64,000 nt of DNA from Antedon mediterranea. Taxonomy: Eukaryota > Echinodermata > Crinoidea > Comatulida > Antedonidae. Under the pieces are notes generated by a model. It searched no databases. It was not told the origin of the DNA and saw nothing but the letters and a program-made list of their open reading frames with translations. This document shows, piece by piece, positions 35,671-47,550 of this stretch. The stretch's first letter is position 1. Every line of letters begins with the position of its first letter. The translations under genes and the position numbers were made by a program. Location of the stretch: assembly GCF_964355755.1 (NCBI RefSeq), contig NC_092671.1, positions 21,914,001 through 21,978,000 of the forward strand, read 5' to 3'.

Positions 35671-37921
35671 AATCACTTTGGTGTTTTTATGTTAACAAGT
35701 TTTTTCGAAAATCACAAAATGGTCTAAAACGTCTCCAAATGCGATTTGAAGCTATTCTAATCACTTTGGTGTTTTTGTGTTAACAAGTTTTTTCGAAAAT
35801 CACAAAATGGTCTAAAACGTCTCCAAATGCGATTTGAAGCTATTCTAAACATTTTGGTGTTTTTATGTTAACAAGTTTTTTCGAAAATCACAAAATGGTT
35901 TAAAACGTCTCCAAATGCGATTTGAAGCTATTCTGTAAACTTTGATGTTTTTATGTTAAGTTTTTTCGAAAATCACAAAATGGTCTAAAACGTCTCCAAA
36001 TGCGATTTGAAGGTATTCTAAGCACTTTGGTGTTTTGTGTGAAAAAGTTTTGTCGAAATGCTCAAAATGGTCTAAAACGTTTTTAAATAGGATATTAAGC
36101 TATATTGTGCCCTTTGATGTTTTTGTGTGAAAAGTGTTATGGAAATGCTCAAATGGTCTAAAACGGTTTATAATGTGATTTTAAGCACTTTGATGTTTTT
36201 GTGTAACCAAGTTTCATCGAAATGCACAAAATTGTCTAAAACGTCTCCAAATGCGATTTGAAGCTATTCTGTAAACTTTGGTGTTTTTATGTTAACAAGT
36301 TTTTTCGAAAATCACAAAATGGTCTACAACGTCTCCAAATGCGATTTGAAGCTATTCTAAGTACTTTGGTGTTTTTATATTAACAAGTTTTTTCGAAAAT
36401 CACAAAATGGTCTAAAACGTCTCCAAATGCGATTTGAAGCTATTCTGTACACTTTGGTGTTTTGTGTGAAAAAGTTTTGTCGAAATGCTCAAAATGGTTT
36501 AAAACGTTTTTAAATACGATATTAAGCTATTTTGTGCTCTTTGATGTTTTTGTGTGAAATGTGTTATCGAAATGCTCAAAATGGTCTAAAACGGTTTATA
36601 ATGTGATTTTATCCACTTTGATGTTTTTGTGTAACCAAGTTTTTTCGAAAATCACAAATTGGTCTAAAACGTCTCCAAATGCGATTTGAAGCTATTCTAA
36701 GCACTTTGGTGTTTTTATGTTAACAAGTTGTTTTCGAAAATCACAAAATAGTCTAAAACGTCTCCAAATGCGATTGGAAGCTATTCTTAGCACTTTGATG
36801 TTTTTATGTTAACAAGTTTTTTCGAAAATCACAAAATGGTCTAAAATGTCTCCAAATGCGATTTGAAGGTATTCTAAGCACTTTGGTGTTTTTATGTTAA
36901 CAAGTTTTTTCGAAAATCACAAAATGGTCTAAATTGTCTCCATATGCGATTTGAAGCTATTCTTAGCAGTTTGGTGTTTTTATGTTAAAAAGTTTTTTTC
37001 GAAAATCACAAAATGGTCTAAAACGTCTCCAAATGCGATTTGAAGCTATTCTAAGCACTTTGATGTTTTTGTGTGAAAAGTGTTATCGAAATGCTCAAAA
37101 TGGTCTAAAACGGTTTATAATGTGATTTTAACCACTTTGATGTTTTTGTGTAACCAAGTTTTTTCGAAAATCACTAATTGGTCTAAAATGTCTCCAAATT
37201 CGATTTGAAGCTATTCTTAGCACTTTGATGTTTTTATGTTAACAAGTTTTTTCGAAAATCACAAAATGGTCTAAAACGTCTCCAAATGCGATTTGAAGCT
37301 ATTCTAAGCACTTTGGTGTTTTGTGTGAAAAAGTTTTGTCGAAATGCTCAAAATGGTCTAAAACGTTTTTAAATACGATATTAAGCTATATTGTGGTCTT
37401 TGATGTTTTTGTGTGAAAAGTGTTATCGATATGCTCAAAATGGTCTAAAACGGTTTATAATGTGATTTTATCCACTTTGATGTTTTTGTGTAACCAAGTT
37501 TTTTCGAAAATCACAAATTGGTCTAAAACGTCTCCAAATGCGATTTGAAGCTATTCTAAGCACTTTGGTGTTTTTATGTTAACAAGTTGTTTTCGAAAAT
37601 CACAAAATGGTCTAAAACGTCTCCAAATGCGATTGGAAGCTATTCTTAGCACTTTGATGTTTTTATGTTAACAAGTTTTTTCGAAAATCACAAAATGGTC
37701 TAAAATGTCTCCAAATGCGATTTGAAGGTATTCTAAGCACTTTGGTGTTTTTATGTTAACAAGTTTTTTCGAAAATCACAAAATGGTCTAAATTGTCTCC
37801 ATATGCGATTTGAAGCTATTCTTAGCAGTTTGGTGTTTTTATGTTAAAAAGTTTTTTTCGAAAATCACAAAATGGTCTAAAACGTCTCCAAATGCGATTT
37901 GAAGCTATTCTAAGCACTTTG

Positions 37922-39296
37922 ATGTTTTTGTGTGAAAAGTGTTATCGAAATGCTCAAAATGGTCTAAAACGGTTTATAATGTGATTTTAACCACTTTGAT
38001 GTTTTTGTGTAACCAAGTTTTTTCGAAAATCACTAATTGGTCTAAAATGTCTCCAAATGCGATTTGAAGCTATTCTTAGCACTTTGATGTTTTTATGTTA
38101 ACAAGTTTTTTCGAAAATCACAAAATGGTCTAAAACCTCTCCAAATGCGATTTGAAGCTATTCTAAGCACTTTGGTGTTTTGTGTGAAAAAGTTTTGTCG
38201 AAATGCTCAAAATGGTCTAAAACGTTTTTAAATAAGATATTAAGCTATATTGTGCTCTTTGATGTTTTTGTGTGAAAAGTGTTATCGATATGCTCAAAAT
38301 GGTCTAAAACGGTTTATAATGTGATTTTAAGCACTTTGATGTTTTTGCGTAACCAAGTTTCATCGAAATGCACAAATTGGTCTAAAACGTCTCCAAATGC
38401 GATTTGAAGCTATTCTAATCACTTTGGTGCTTTTGTGTTAACAAGTTTTTTCGAAAATCACAAAATGGTCTAAAACGTCTCCAAATGTGATTTGAAGCTA
38501 TTCTAAACATTTTGGTGTTTTTATGTTAACAAGTTTTTTCGAAAATCACAAAATGGTCTAAAACGTCTCCAAATGCGATTTGAAGCTATTCTAAGCACTT
38601 TGGTGTTTTTATGTTAACAAGTTTTTTCGAAAATCACAAAATGGTCTAAAACGTCTCCTAATGCGATTTGAAGCTATTCTAAGCACTTTGGTGTTTTTAT
38701 GTTAACAAGTTTTTTCGAAAATCACAAAATGGTCTAAAACGTCTCCAAATGCGATTTGAAGCTATTCTGTACACTTTGATGTTTTTATGTTAACAAGTTT
38801 TTTGGAAAATCACAAAATGGTCTAAAACGTCTCCAAATGCGATTTGAAGGTATTCTAAGCACTTTGGTGTTTTTATGTTAACAAGTTTTTTCGAAAATCA
38901 CAAAATGGTCTAAATTGTCTCCATATGCGATTTGAAGCTATTCTTAGCAGTTTGGTGTTTTTATGTTAAAAAGTTTTTTTCGAAAATCACAAAATGGTCT
39001 AAAACGTCTCCAAATGCGATTTGAAGCTATTCTAAGCACTTTGATGTTTTTGTGTAAAAAGTGTTATCGATATGCTCAAAATGGTCTAAAACGGTTTATA
39101 ATGTGATTTTAACCACTTTGATGTTTTTGTGTAACCAAGTTTTTTCGAAAATCACTAATTGGTCTAAAATGTCTCCAAATGCGATTTGAAGCTATTCTTA
39201 GCCCTTTGATGTTTTTATGTTAACAAGTTTTTTCGAAAATCACAAAATGGTCTAAAACGTCTCCAAATGCGATTTGAAGCTATTCTAAGCACTTTG
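37922..39296 (+). repeat. 1375-bp tandem duplication, unit 1
   Basis: Shared rare variants 1375 bp apart include AAAACCTCTCC (about 38133 and 39508) and GGTGCTTTTGTG (about 38427 and 39802). The two units are adjacent. Confidence 0.87.
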
Positions 39297-40671
39297 ATGT
39301 TTTTGTGTGAAAAGTGTTATCGAAATGCTCAAAATGGTCTAAAACGGTTTATAATGTGATTTTAACCACTTTGATGTTTTTGTGTAACCAAGTTTTTTCG
39401 AAAATCACTAATTGGTCTAAAATGTCTCCAAATGCGATTTGAAGCTATTCTTAGCACTTTGATGTTTTTATGTTAACAAGTTTTTTCGAAAATCACAAAA
39501 TGGTCTAAAACCTCTCCAAATGCGATTTGAAGCTATTCTAAGCACTTTGGTGTTTTGTGTGAAAAAGTTTTGTCGAAATGCTCAAAATGGTCTAAAACGT
39601 TTTTAAATAAGATATTAAGCTATATTGTGCTCTTTGATGTTTTTGTGTGAAAAGTGTTATCGATATGCTCAAAATGGTCTAAAACGGTTTATAATGTGAT
39701 TTTAAGCACTTTGATGTTTTTGCGTAACCAAGTTTCATCGAAATGCACAAATTGGTCTAAAACGTCTCCAAATGCGATTTGAAGCTATTCTAATCACTTT
39801 GGTGCTTTTGTGTTAACAAGTTTTTTCGAAAATCACAAAATGGTCTAAAACGTCTCCAAATGTGATTTGAAGCTATTCTAAACATTTTGGTGTTTTTATG
39901 TTAACAAGTTTTTTCGAAAATCACAAAATGGTCTAAAACGTCTCCAAATGCGATTTGAAGCTATTCTAAGCACTTTGGTGTTTTTATGTTAACAAGTTTT
40001 TTCGAAAATCACAAAATGGTCTAAAACGTCTCCTAATGCGATTTGAAGCTATTCTAAGCACTTTGGTGTTTTTATGTTAACAAGTTTTTTCGAAAATCAC
40101 AAAATGGTCTAAAACGTCTCCAAATGCGATTTGAAGCTATTCTGTACACTTTGATGTTTTTATGTTAACAAGTTTTTTGGAAAATCACAAAATGGTCTAA
40201 AACGTCTCCAAATGCGATTTGAAGGTATTCTAAGCACTTTGGTGTTTTTATGTTAACAAGTTTTTTCGAAAATCACAAAATGGTCTAAATTGTCTCCATA
40301 TGCGATTTGAAGCTATTCTTAGCAGTTTGGTGTTTTTATGTTAAAAAGTTTTTTTCGAAAATCACAAAATGGTCTAAAACGTCTCCAAATGCGATTTGAA
40401 GCTATTCTAAGCACTTTGATGTTTTTGTGTAAAAAGTGTTATCGATATGCTCAAAATGGTCTAAAACGGTTTATAATGTGATTTTAACCACTTTGATGTT
40501 TTTGTGTAACCAAGTTTTTTCGAAAATCACTAATTGGTCTAAAATGTCTCCAAATGCGATTTGAAGCTATTCTTAGCCCTTTGATGTTTTTATGTTAACA
40601 AGTTTTTTCGAAAATCACAAAATGGTCTAAAACGTCTCCAAATGCGATTTGAAGCTATTCTAAGCACTTTG
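39297..40671 (+). repeat. 1375-bp tandem duplication, unit 2
   Basis: This repeats 37922-39296 and overlaps the start of the following 1633-bp duplication, so two successive duplications used neighbouring breakpoints. It diverges at 40672 (GGTG versus GATG). Confidence 0.87.
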
Positions 40672-41776
40672 GTGTTTTGTGTGAAAAAGTTTTGTCGAAT
40701 TGCTCAAAATGGTCTAAAACGTTTTTAAATACGATATTAAGCTATATTGTGCTCTTTGATGTTTTTGTGTGAAAAGTGTTATCGATATGCTCAAAATGGT
40801 CTAAAACGGTTTATAATGTGATTTTAAGCACTTTGATGTTTTTGCGTAACCAAGTTTCATCGAAATGCACAAAATGGTCTAAAACGTCTCCAAATGCGAT
40901 TTGAAGCTATTCTAATCACTTTGGTGTTTTTGTGTTAACAAGTTTTTTCGAAAATCACAAAATGGTCTAAAACGTCTACAAATGCGATTTGAAGCTATTC
41001 TAAACATTTTGGTGTTTTTATGTTAACAAGTTTTTTCGAAAATAACAAAATGGTCTAAAACGTCTCCTAATGCGATTTGAAGCTATTCTAAGCACTTTGG
41101 TGTTTTTATGTTAACAAGTTTTTTCGAAAATCACAAAATGGTCTAAAACGTCTCCAAATGCGATTTGAAGCTAATCTGTACACTTTGATGTTTTTATGTT
41201 AACAAGTTTTTTCGAAAATCACAAAATGGTCTAAAACGTCTCCAAATGCGATTTGAAGGTATTCTAAGCACTTTGGTGTTTTGTGTGAAAAAGTTTTGTC
41301 GAAAATCACAAAATGGTCTAAAACGTCTCCAAATGCGATTTGAAGGTATTCTAAGCACTTTGGTGTTTTGTGTGAAAAAGTTTTGTCGAAAATCACAAAA
41401 TGGTCTAAAACGTCTCCAAATGCGATTTGAAGCTATTCTAAGCACTTTGGTGTTTTGTGTAAAAAGTTTTATCGATATGCTCAAAATGGTCTAAAACTGT
41501 TTATAATGTGATTATTACTTTGATGTTTTTGCGTAACCAAGTTTCATCGAAATGCACAAAATGGTCTAAAACGTCTCCAAATGCGATTTGAAGCTATTCT
41601 AATCACTTTGGTGTTTTTATGTTAACAAGTTTTTTCGAAAATCACAAAATGGTCTAAAACGTCTCCAAATGCGATTTGAAGCTATTCTAATGACTTTGGT
41701 GTTTTTGTGTTAACAAGTTTTTTCGAAAATCACAAAATGGTCTAAAACGTCTCCAAATGCGATTTGAAGCTATTCT
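40144..41776 (+). repeat. 1633-bp tandem duplication, unit 1
   Basis: The TGTACACTTTGATG unit with TTTTTTGGAAAATC occurs at 40141 and 41774. Both units also contain a doubled B-type monomer (about 41247-41420 and 42880-43053) that is single elsewhere. The doubled unit adds 87 bp, which is 29 codons. Confidence 0.88.
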
Positions 41777-43409
41777 GTACACTTTGATGTTTTTATGTTA
41801 ACAAGTTTTTTGGAAAATCACAAAATGGTCTAAAACGTCTCCAAATGCGATTTGAAGGTATTCTAAGCACTTTGGTGTTTTTATGTTAACAAGTTTTTTC
41901 GAAAATCACAAAATGGTCTAAATTGTCTCCATATGCGATTTGAAGCTATTCTTAGCAGTTTGGTGTTTTTATGTTAAAAAGTTTTTTTCGAAAATCACAA
42001 AATGGTCTAAAACGTCTCCAAATGCGATTTGAAGCTATTCTAAGCACTTTGATGTTTTTGTGTAAAAAGTGTTATCGATATGCTCAAAATGGTCTAAAAC
42101 GGTTTATAATGTGATTTTAACCACTTTGATGTTTTTGTGTAACCAAGTTTTTTCGAAAATCACTAATTGGTCTAAAATGTCTCCAAATGCGATTTGAAGC
42201 TATTCTTAGCCCTTTGATGTTTTTATGTTAACAAGTTTTTTCGAAAATCACAAAATGGTCTAAAACGTCTCCAAATGCGATTTGAAGCTATTCTAAGCAC
42301 TTTGGTGTTTTGTGTGAAAAAGTTTTGTCGAATTGCTCAAAATGGTCTAAAACGTTTTTAAATACGATATTAAGCTATATTGTGCTCTTTGATGTTTTTG
42401 TGTGAAAAGTGTTATCGATATGCTCAAAATGGTCTAAAACGGTTTATAATGTGATTTTAAGCACTTTGATGTTTTTGCGTAACCAAGTTTCATCGAAATG
42501 CACAAAATGGTCTAAAACGTCTCCAAATGCGATTTGAAGCTATTCTAATCACTTTGGTGTTTTTGTGTTAACAAGTTTTTTCGAAAATCACAAAATGGTC
42601 TAAAACGTCTACAAATGCGATTTGAAGCTATTCTAAACATTTTGGTGTTTTTATGTTAACAAGTTTTTTCGAAAATAACAAAATGGTCTAAAACGTCTCC
42701 TAATGCGATTTGAAGCTATTCTAAGCACTTTGGTGTTTTTATGTTAACAAGTTTTTTCGAAAATCACAAAATGGTCTAAAACGTCTCCAAATGCGATTTG
42801 AAGCTAATCTGTACACTTTGATGTTTTTATGTTAACAAGTTTTTTCGAAAATCACAAAATGGTCTAAAACGTCTCCAAATGCGATTTGAAGGTATTCTAA
42901 GCACTTTGGTGTTTTGTGTGAAAAAGTTTTGTCGAAAATCACAAAATGGTCTAAAACGTCTCCAAATGCGATTTGAAGGTATTCTAAGCACTTTGGTGTT
43001 TTGTGTGAAAAAGTTTTGTCGAAAATCACAAAATGGTCTAAAACGTCTCCAAATGCGATTTGAAGCTATTCTAAGCACTTTGGTGTTTTGTGTAAAAAGT
43101 TTTATCGATATGCTCAAAATGGTCTAAAACTGTTTATAATGTGATTATTACTTTGATGTTTTTGCGTAACCAAGTTTCATCGAAATGCACAAAATGGTCT
43201 AAAACGTCTCCAAATGCGATTTGAAGCTATTCTAATCACTTTGGTGTTTTTATGTTAACAAGTTTTTTCGAAAATCACAAAATGGTCTAAAACGTCTCCA
43301 AATGCGATTTGAAGCTATTCTAATGACTTTGGTGTTTTTGTGTTAACAAGTTTTTTCGAAAATCACAAAATGGTCTAAAACGTCTCCAAATGCGATTTGA
43401 AGCTATTCT
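41777..43409 (+). repeat. 1633-bp tandem duplication, unit 2
   Basis: This repeats 40144-41776, including the TAATGAC variant (41690 and 43323). From about 42080 rightward it also forms the left part of the 42-kb duplicated block that matches position 230 onward. Confidence 0.88.
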
Positions 43410-45253
43410 AAACATTTTGGTGTTTTTATGTTAACAAGTTTTTTCGAAAATTACAAAATGGTCTAAAACGTCTTCAAATGCGATTTGAAGCTATTCTAAG
43501 CACTTTGGTGTTTTTATGTTAACAAGTTTTTTCGAAAATCCCAAAATGGTCTAAAACGTCTCCAAATGCGATTTGAAGCTTTTCTAAACACTTTGGTGTT
43601 TTGTGTGAAAAAGTTTTGTCGAAATGCTCAAAATGGTTTAAAACGTTTTTAAATACGATATTAAGCTATTTTGTGCTCTTTGATGTTTTTTTGTGAAATG
43701 TGTTATCGAAATGCTCAAAATGGTCTAAAACGGTTTATAATGTGATTTAAAGCACTTTGATGTTTTTGTGTAACCAAGTTTTTTCCAAAATCACAAATTG
43801 GTCTAAAATGTCTCCAAATGCGATTGGAAGCTATTCTTAGCACTTTGATGTTTTTATGTTAACAAGTTTTTTCGAAAATCACAAAATGGTCTAAAACGTC
43901 TCCAAATGCGATTTGAAGCTATTCTAAGTACTTTGGTGTTTTTATATTAACAAGTTTTTTCGAAAATCACAAAATGGTCTAAAACGTCTCCAAATGCGAT
44001 TTGAAGCTATTCTGTACACTTTGGTGTTTTGTGTGAAAAAGTTTTGTCGAAATGCTCAAAATGGTTTAAAACGTTTTTAAATACGATATTAAGCTATTTT
44101 GTGCTCTTTGATGTTTTTGTGTGAAATGTGTTATCGAAATGCTCAAAATGGTCTAAAACGGTTTATAATGTGCTTTTAACCACTTTGATGTTTTTGTGTA
44201 ACCAAGTTTTTTCGAAAATCACAAATTGGTCTAAAACGTCTCCAAATGCGATTTGAAGCTATTCTAAGCACTTTGGTGTTTTTATGTTAACAAGTTTTTT
44301 CGAAAATCACAAAATGGTCTTAAACGTCTCCAAATGCGATTTGAAGGTATTCTAAGCACTTTGGTGTTTTTATGTTAACAAGTTTTTTCGAAAATCACAA
44401 AATGGTCTAAATTGTCTCCATATGCGATTTGAAGCTATTCTTAGCACTTTGGTGTTTTTATGTTAACAAGTTTTTTCGAAAATCACAAAATGGTCTAAAT
44501 TGTCTCCATATGCGATTTGAAGCTATTCTTAGCAGTTTGGTGTTTTTATGTTAAAAAGTTTTTTTCGAAAATCACAAAATGGTCTAAAACGTCTCCAAAT
44601 GCGATTTGAAGCTATTCTAAGCACTTTGATGTTTTTGTGTGAAAAGTGTTATCGAAATGCTCAAAATGGTCTAAAACGGTTTATAATGTGATTTTAACCA
44701 CTTTGATGTTTTTGTGTAACCAAGTTTTTTCGAAAATCACTAATTGGTCTAAAATGTCTCCAAATGCGATTTGAAGCTATTCTTAGCACTTTGATGTTTT
44801 TATGTTAACAAGTTTTTTCGAAAATCACAAAATGGTCTAAAACGTCTCCAAATGCGATTTGAAGCTATTCTAAGCACTTTGGTGTTTTGTGTGAAAAAGT
44901 TTTGTCGAAATGCTCAAAATGGTCTAAAACGTTTTTAAATAAGATATTAAGCTATATTGTGCTCTTTGATGTTTTTGTGTGAAAAGTGTTATCGATATGC
45001 TCAAAATGGTCTAAAACGGTTTATAATGTGATTTTAAGCACTTTGATGTTTTTGCGTAACCAAGTTTCATCGAAATGCACAAATTGGTCTAAAACGTCTC
45101 CAAATGCGATTTGAAGCTATTCTAATCACTTTGGTGTTTTTGTGTTAACAAGTTTTTTCGAAAATCACAAAATGGTCTAAAACGTCTCCAAATGTGATTT
45201 GAAGCTATTCTAAACATTTTGGTGTTTTTATGTTAACAAGTTTTTTCGAAAAT
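42080..45253 (+). repeat. Duplicated block, left part of the ~42-kb repeat, copy 2
   Basis: This matches 230-3315. It has one more 87-bp B-type monomer (around 42880-43053) than the left copy and keeps the normal CTTAGCAC at about 44442 where the left copy has a 1-bp shorter CTAATAC. Otherwise the subtype order is the same. Confidence 0.85.
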
Positions 45254-45910
45254 CACAAAATGGTCTAAAACGTCTCCAAATGCGATTTGAAGCTATTCTA
45301 AGAACTTTGGTGTTTTTATGTTAACAAGTTTTTTCGAAAATCACAAAATGGTCTAAAACGTCTCCTAATGCGATTTGAAGCTATTCTAAGCACTTTGGTG
45401 TTTTTATGTTAACAAGTTTTTTCGAAAATCACAAAATGGTCTAAAACGTCTCCAAATGCGATTTGAAGCTATTCTGTACACTTTGATGTTTTTATGTTAA
45501 CAAGTTTTTTGGAAAATCACAAAATGGTCTAAAACGTCTCCAAATGCGATTTGAAGGTATTCTAAGCACTTTGGTGTTTTTATGTTAACAAGTTTTTTCG
45601 AAAATCACAAAATGGTCTAAATTGTCTCCATATGCGATTTGAAGCTATTCTTAGCAGTTTGGTGTTTATATGTTAAAAAGTTTTTTTCAAAAATCACAAA
45701 ATGGTCTAAAACGTCTCCAAATGCGATTTGAAGCTATTCTAAGCACTTTGATGTTTTTGTGTAAAAAGTGTTATCGAAATGCTCAAAATGGTCTAAAACG
45801 GTTTATAATGTGATTTTAACCACTTTGATGTTTTTGTGTAACCAAGTTTTTTCGAAAATCACTAATTGGTCTAAAATGTCTCCAAATGCGATTTGAAGCT
45901 ATTCTTAGCC
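45254..45910 (+). repeat. Swapped tract inside the ~42-kb duplication, copy 2 version
   Basis: This 657-bp interval takes the place of 3316-3969. Its subtypes run AAGAAC, CTCCTAATG unit, TGTACAC with TTGGAAAATC, GGTATTC, CTCCATATG unit, a C-type right half, a D and CTTAGCCC. The same series is found near 29290-29830, a possible donor. Confidence 0.7.
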
Positions 45911-47473
45911 CTTTGATGTTTTTATGTTAACAAGTTTTTTCGAAAATCACAAAATTGTCTAAAACGTCTCCAAATGCGATTTGAAGGTATTCTAAGCACT
46001 TTGGTGTTTTGTGTGAAAAAGTTTTGTCGAAATGCTCAAAATGGTCTAAAACGTTTTTAAATAGGATATTAAGCTATATTGTGCCCTTTGATGTTTTTGT
46101 GTGAAAAGTGTGATCGAAATGCTCAAATGGTCTAAAACGGTTTATAACGTGATTTTAAGCACTTTGATGTTTTTGTGTAACCAAGTTTCATCGAAATGCA
46201 CAAAATGGTCTAAAACGTCTCCAAATGCGATTTGAAGCTATTCTAAGAACTTTGGTGTTTTTATGTTAACAAGTTTTTTTGAAAATTACAAAATGGTCTA
46301 AAACGTCTCCAAATGCGATTTGAAGCTATTCTAAGCACTTTGGTGTTTTTATGTTAACAAGTTTTTTCAAAAATCCCAAAATGGTCTAAAACGTCTCCAA
46401 ATGCGATTTGAAGCTTTTCTAAACACTTTGGTGTTTTTATGTTAACAAGTTTTTTCGAAAATCACAAAATGGTCTAAAACGTCTCCAAATGCGATTTGAA
46501 GCTATTTTAAGAACTTTGGTGTTTTTATGTTAACAAGTTTTTTCGAAAATCACAAAATGGTCTAAAACGTCTCCAAATGCGATTTGAAGCTATTCTAAGC
46601 ACTTTGGTGTTTTTATGTTAACAAGTTTTTTCGAAAATCACAAAATGGTCTAAAACGTCTCCCAATGCGATTTGAAGCTATTCTAAGCACTTTGGTGTTT
46701 TTATGTTAACAAGTTTTTTCGAAAATCACAAAATTGTCTAAAACGTCTCCAAATGCGATTTGAAGCTATTCTGTAAACTTTGATGTTTTTATGTTAACAA
46801 GTTTTTTCGAAAATCACAAAATTGTCTAAAACGTCTCCAAATGCGATTTGAAGGTATTCTAAGCACTTTGGTGTTTTGTGTGAAAAAGTTTTGTCGAAAT
46901 GCTCAAAATGGTCTAAAACGTTTTTAAATAGGATATTAAGCTATATTGTGAACTTTGATGTTTTTGTGTGAAAAGTGTTATCGAAATGCTCAAATGGTCT
47001 AAAACGGTTTATAATGTGATTTTAAGCACTTTGATGTTTTTGTGTAACCAAGTTTCATCGAAATGCACAAAATGGTCTAAAACGTCTCCAAATGCGATTT
47101 GAAGCTATTCTAAGAACTTTGGTGTTTTTATGTTAACAAGTTTTTTTGAAAATTACAAAATGGTCTAAAACGTCTCCAAATGCGATTTGAAGCTATTATT
47201 TATTTATTTATTTTTATTTTATTTTATGTCTTTAGGCACTGTGGCCAAGGATTACCAATAGTGAATTAATCACTGTCCTATCAGATAGGTGGTAATCCCC
47301 CTGATACAGAGGCTATTGTGTGAACCAGTTCACCGGGGTAACCCCCTACTCTTTTTCGAATAATGAACTGGGTTCTTTAAAGTACACACATGTTATAACT
47401 GTGTACACTGGACCTACGGTTTATAGTCCTTATCCGAGAAGACTTGTTCCACCACCAGAACTAGGAGCGAGTC

Positions 47474-47484
47474 GGCCTCGAACC
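47474..47484 (-). promoter_or_regulatory. Pol III B box of SINE copy 2
   Basis: The minus strand reads GGTTCGAGGCC, matching GGTTCGANNCC, with the same spacing to the A box as in copy 1. Confidence 0.88.
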
Positions 47485-47539
47485 CTTGCCGATGTTGTTG
47501 TTGGCTCTTTAGGTACGATAAACGGCGCCCCTGCCTTAA

Positions 47540-47550
47540 CCGCTCGGCCA
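47540..47550 (-). promoter_or_regulatory. Pol III A box of SINE copy 2
   Basis: The minus strand reads TGGCCGAGCGG, the same as in copy 1, at the start of the tRNA-like head. Confidence 0.85.

Larger units (their letters stand above)
5610..47197 (+). repeat. Satellite array, forward orientation, central segment
   Basis: This stretch of 41.6 kb is uninterrupted satellite without any unique sequence, gene, RNA gene or other transposon that I can see. All monomers keep the forward orientation. It holds the nested tandem duplications listed separately and related blocks at greater spacing. Examples are about 15250-17840 with 31082-33670 (offset 15832, sharing the rare TTGGCGTTTTG at 16489 and 32321 and CCAAAAGCG at about 15415 and 31247), and 27028-27990 with 770-1740 (offset 26258). 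Rare local changes include a 3-bp CGA insertion near 23655 and a truncated monomer at 25906. Confidence 0.97.
47198..47550 (-). mobile_element. tRNA-derived SINE, copy 2
   Basis: By eye this is identical over its 353 bp to the element at 5257-5609, including A box, B box, body and tail. It has the same flanking monomers, the same interrupted base and the same nearby private variants. It is therefore a segmental duplicate of the first insertion and not a second retroposition event. The absence of visible differences gives an upper bound on the age of the 42-kb duplication once a substitution rate is known, although gene conversion could also have kept the copies alike. Confidence 0.88.

Noticed and set aside
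41246-41494. Plus-strand 82-codon and minus-strand 65-codon ORFs overlapping the doubled B monomers (also at 42832-43127)
   Set aside because: They are alternative frames of the same satellite sequence, open in several frames at once because 87 bp is a multiple of three.
47198-47550. Second, independent SINE insertion
   Set aside because: It has the same position in the monomer, the same flanking subtypes and the same private variants as the copy at 5257-5609, so it is a segmental duplicate.
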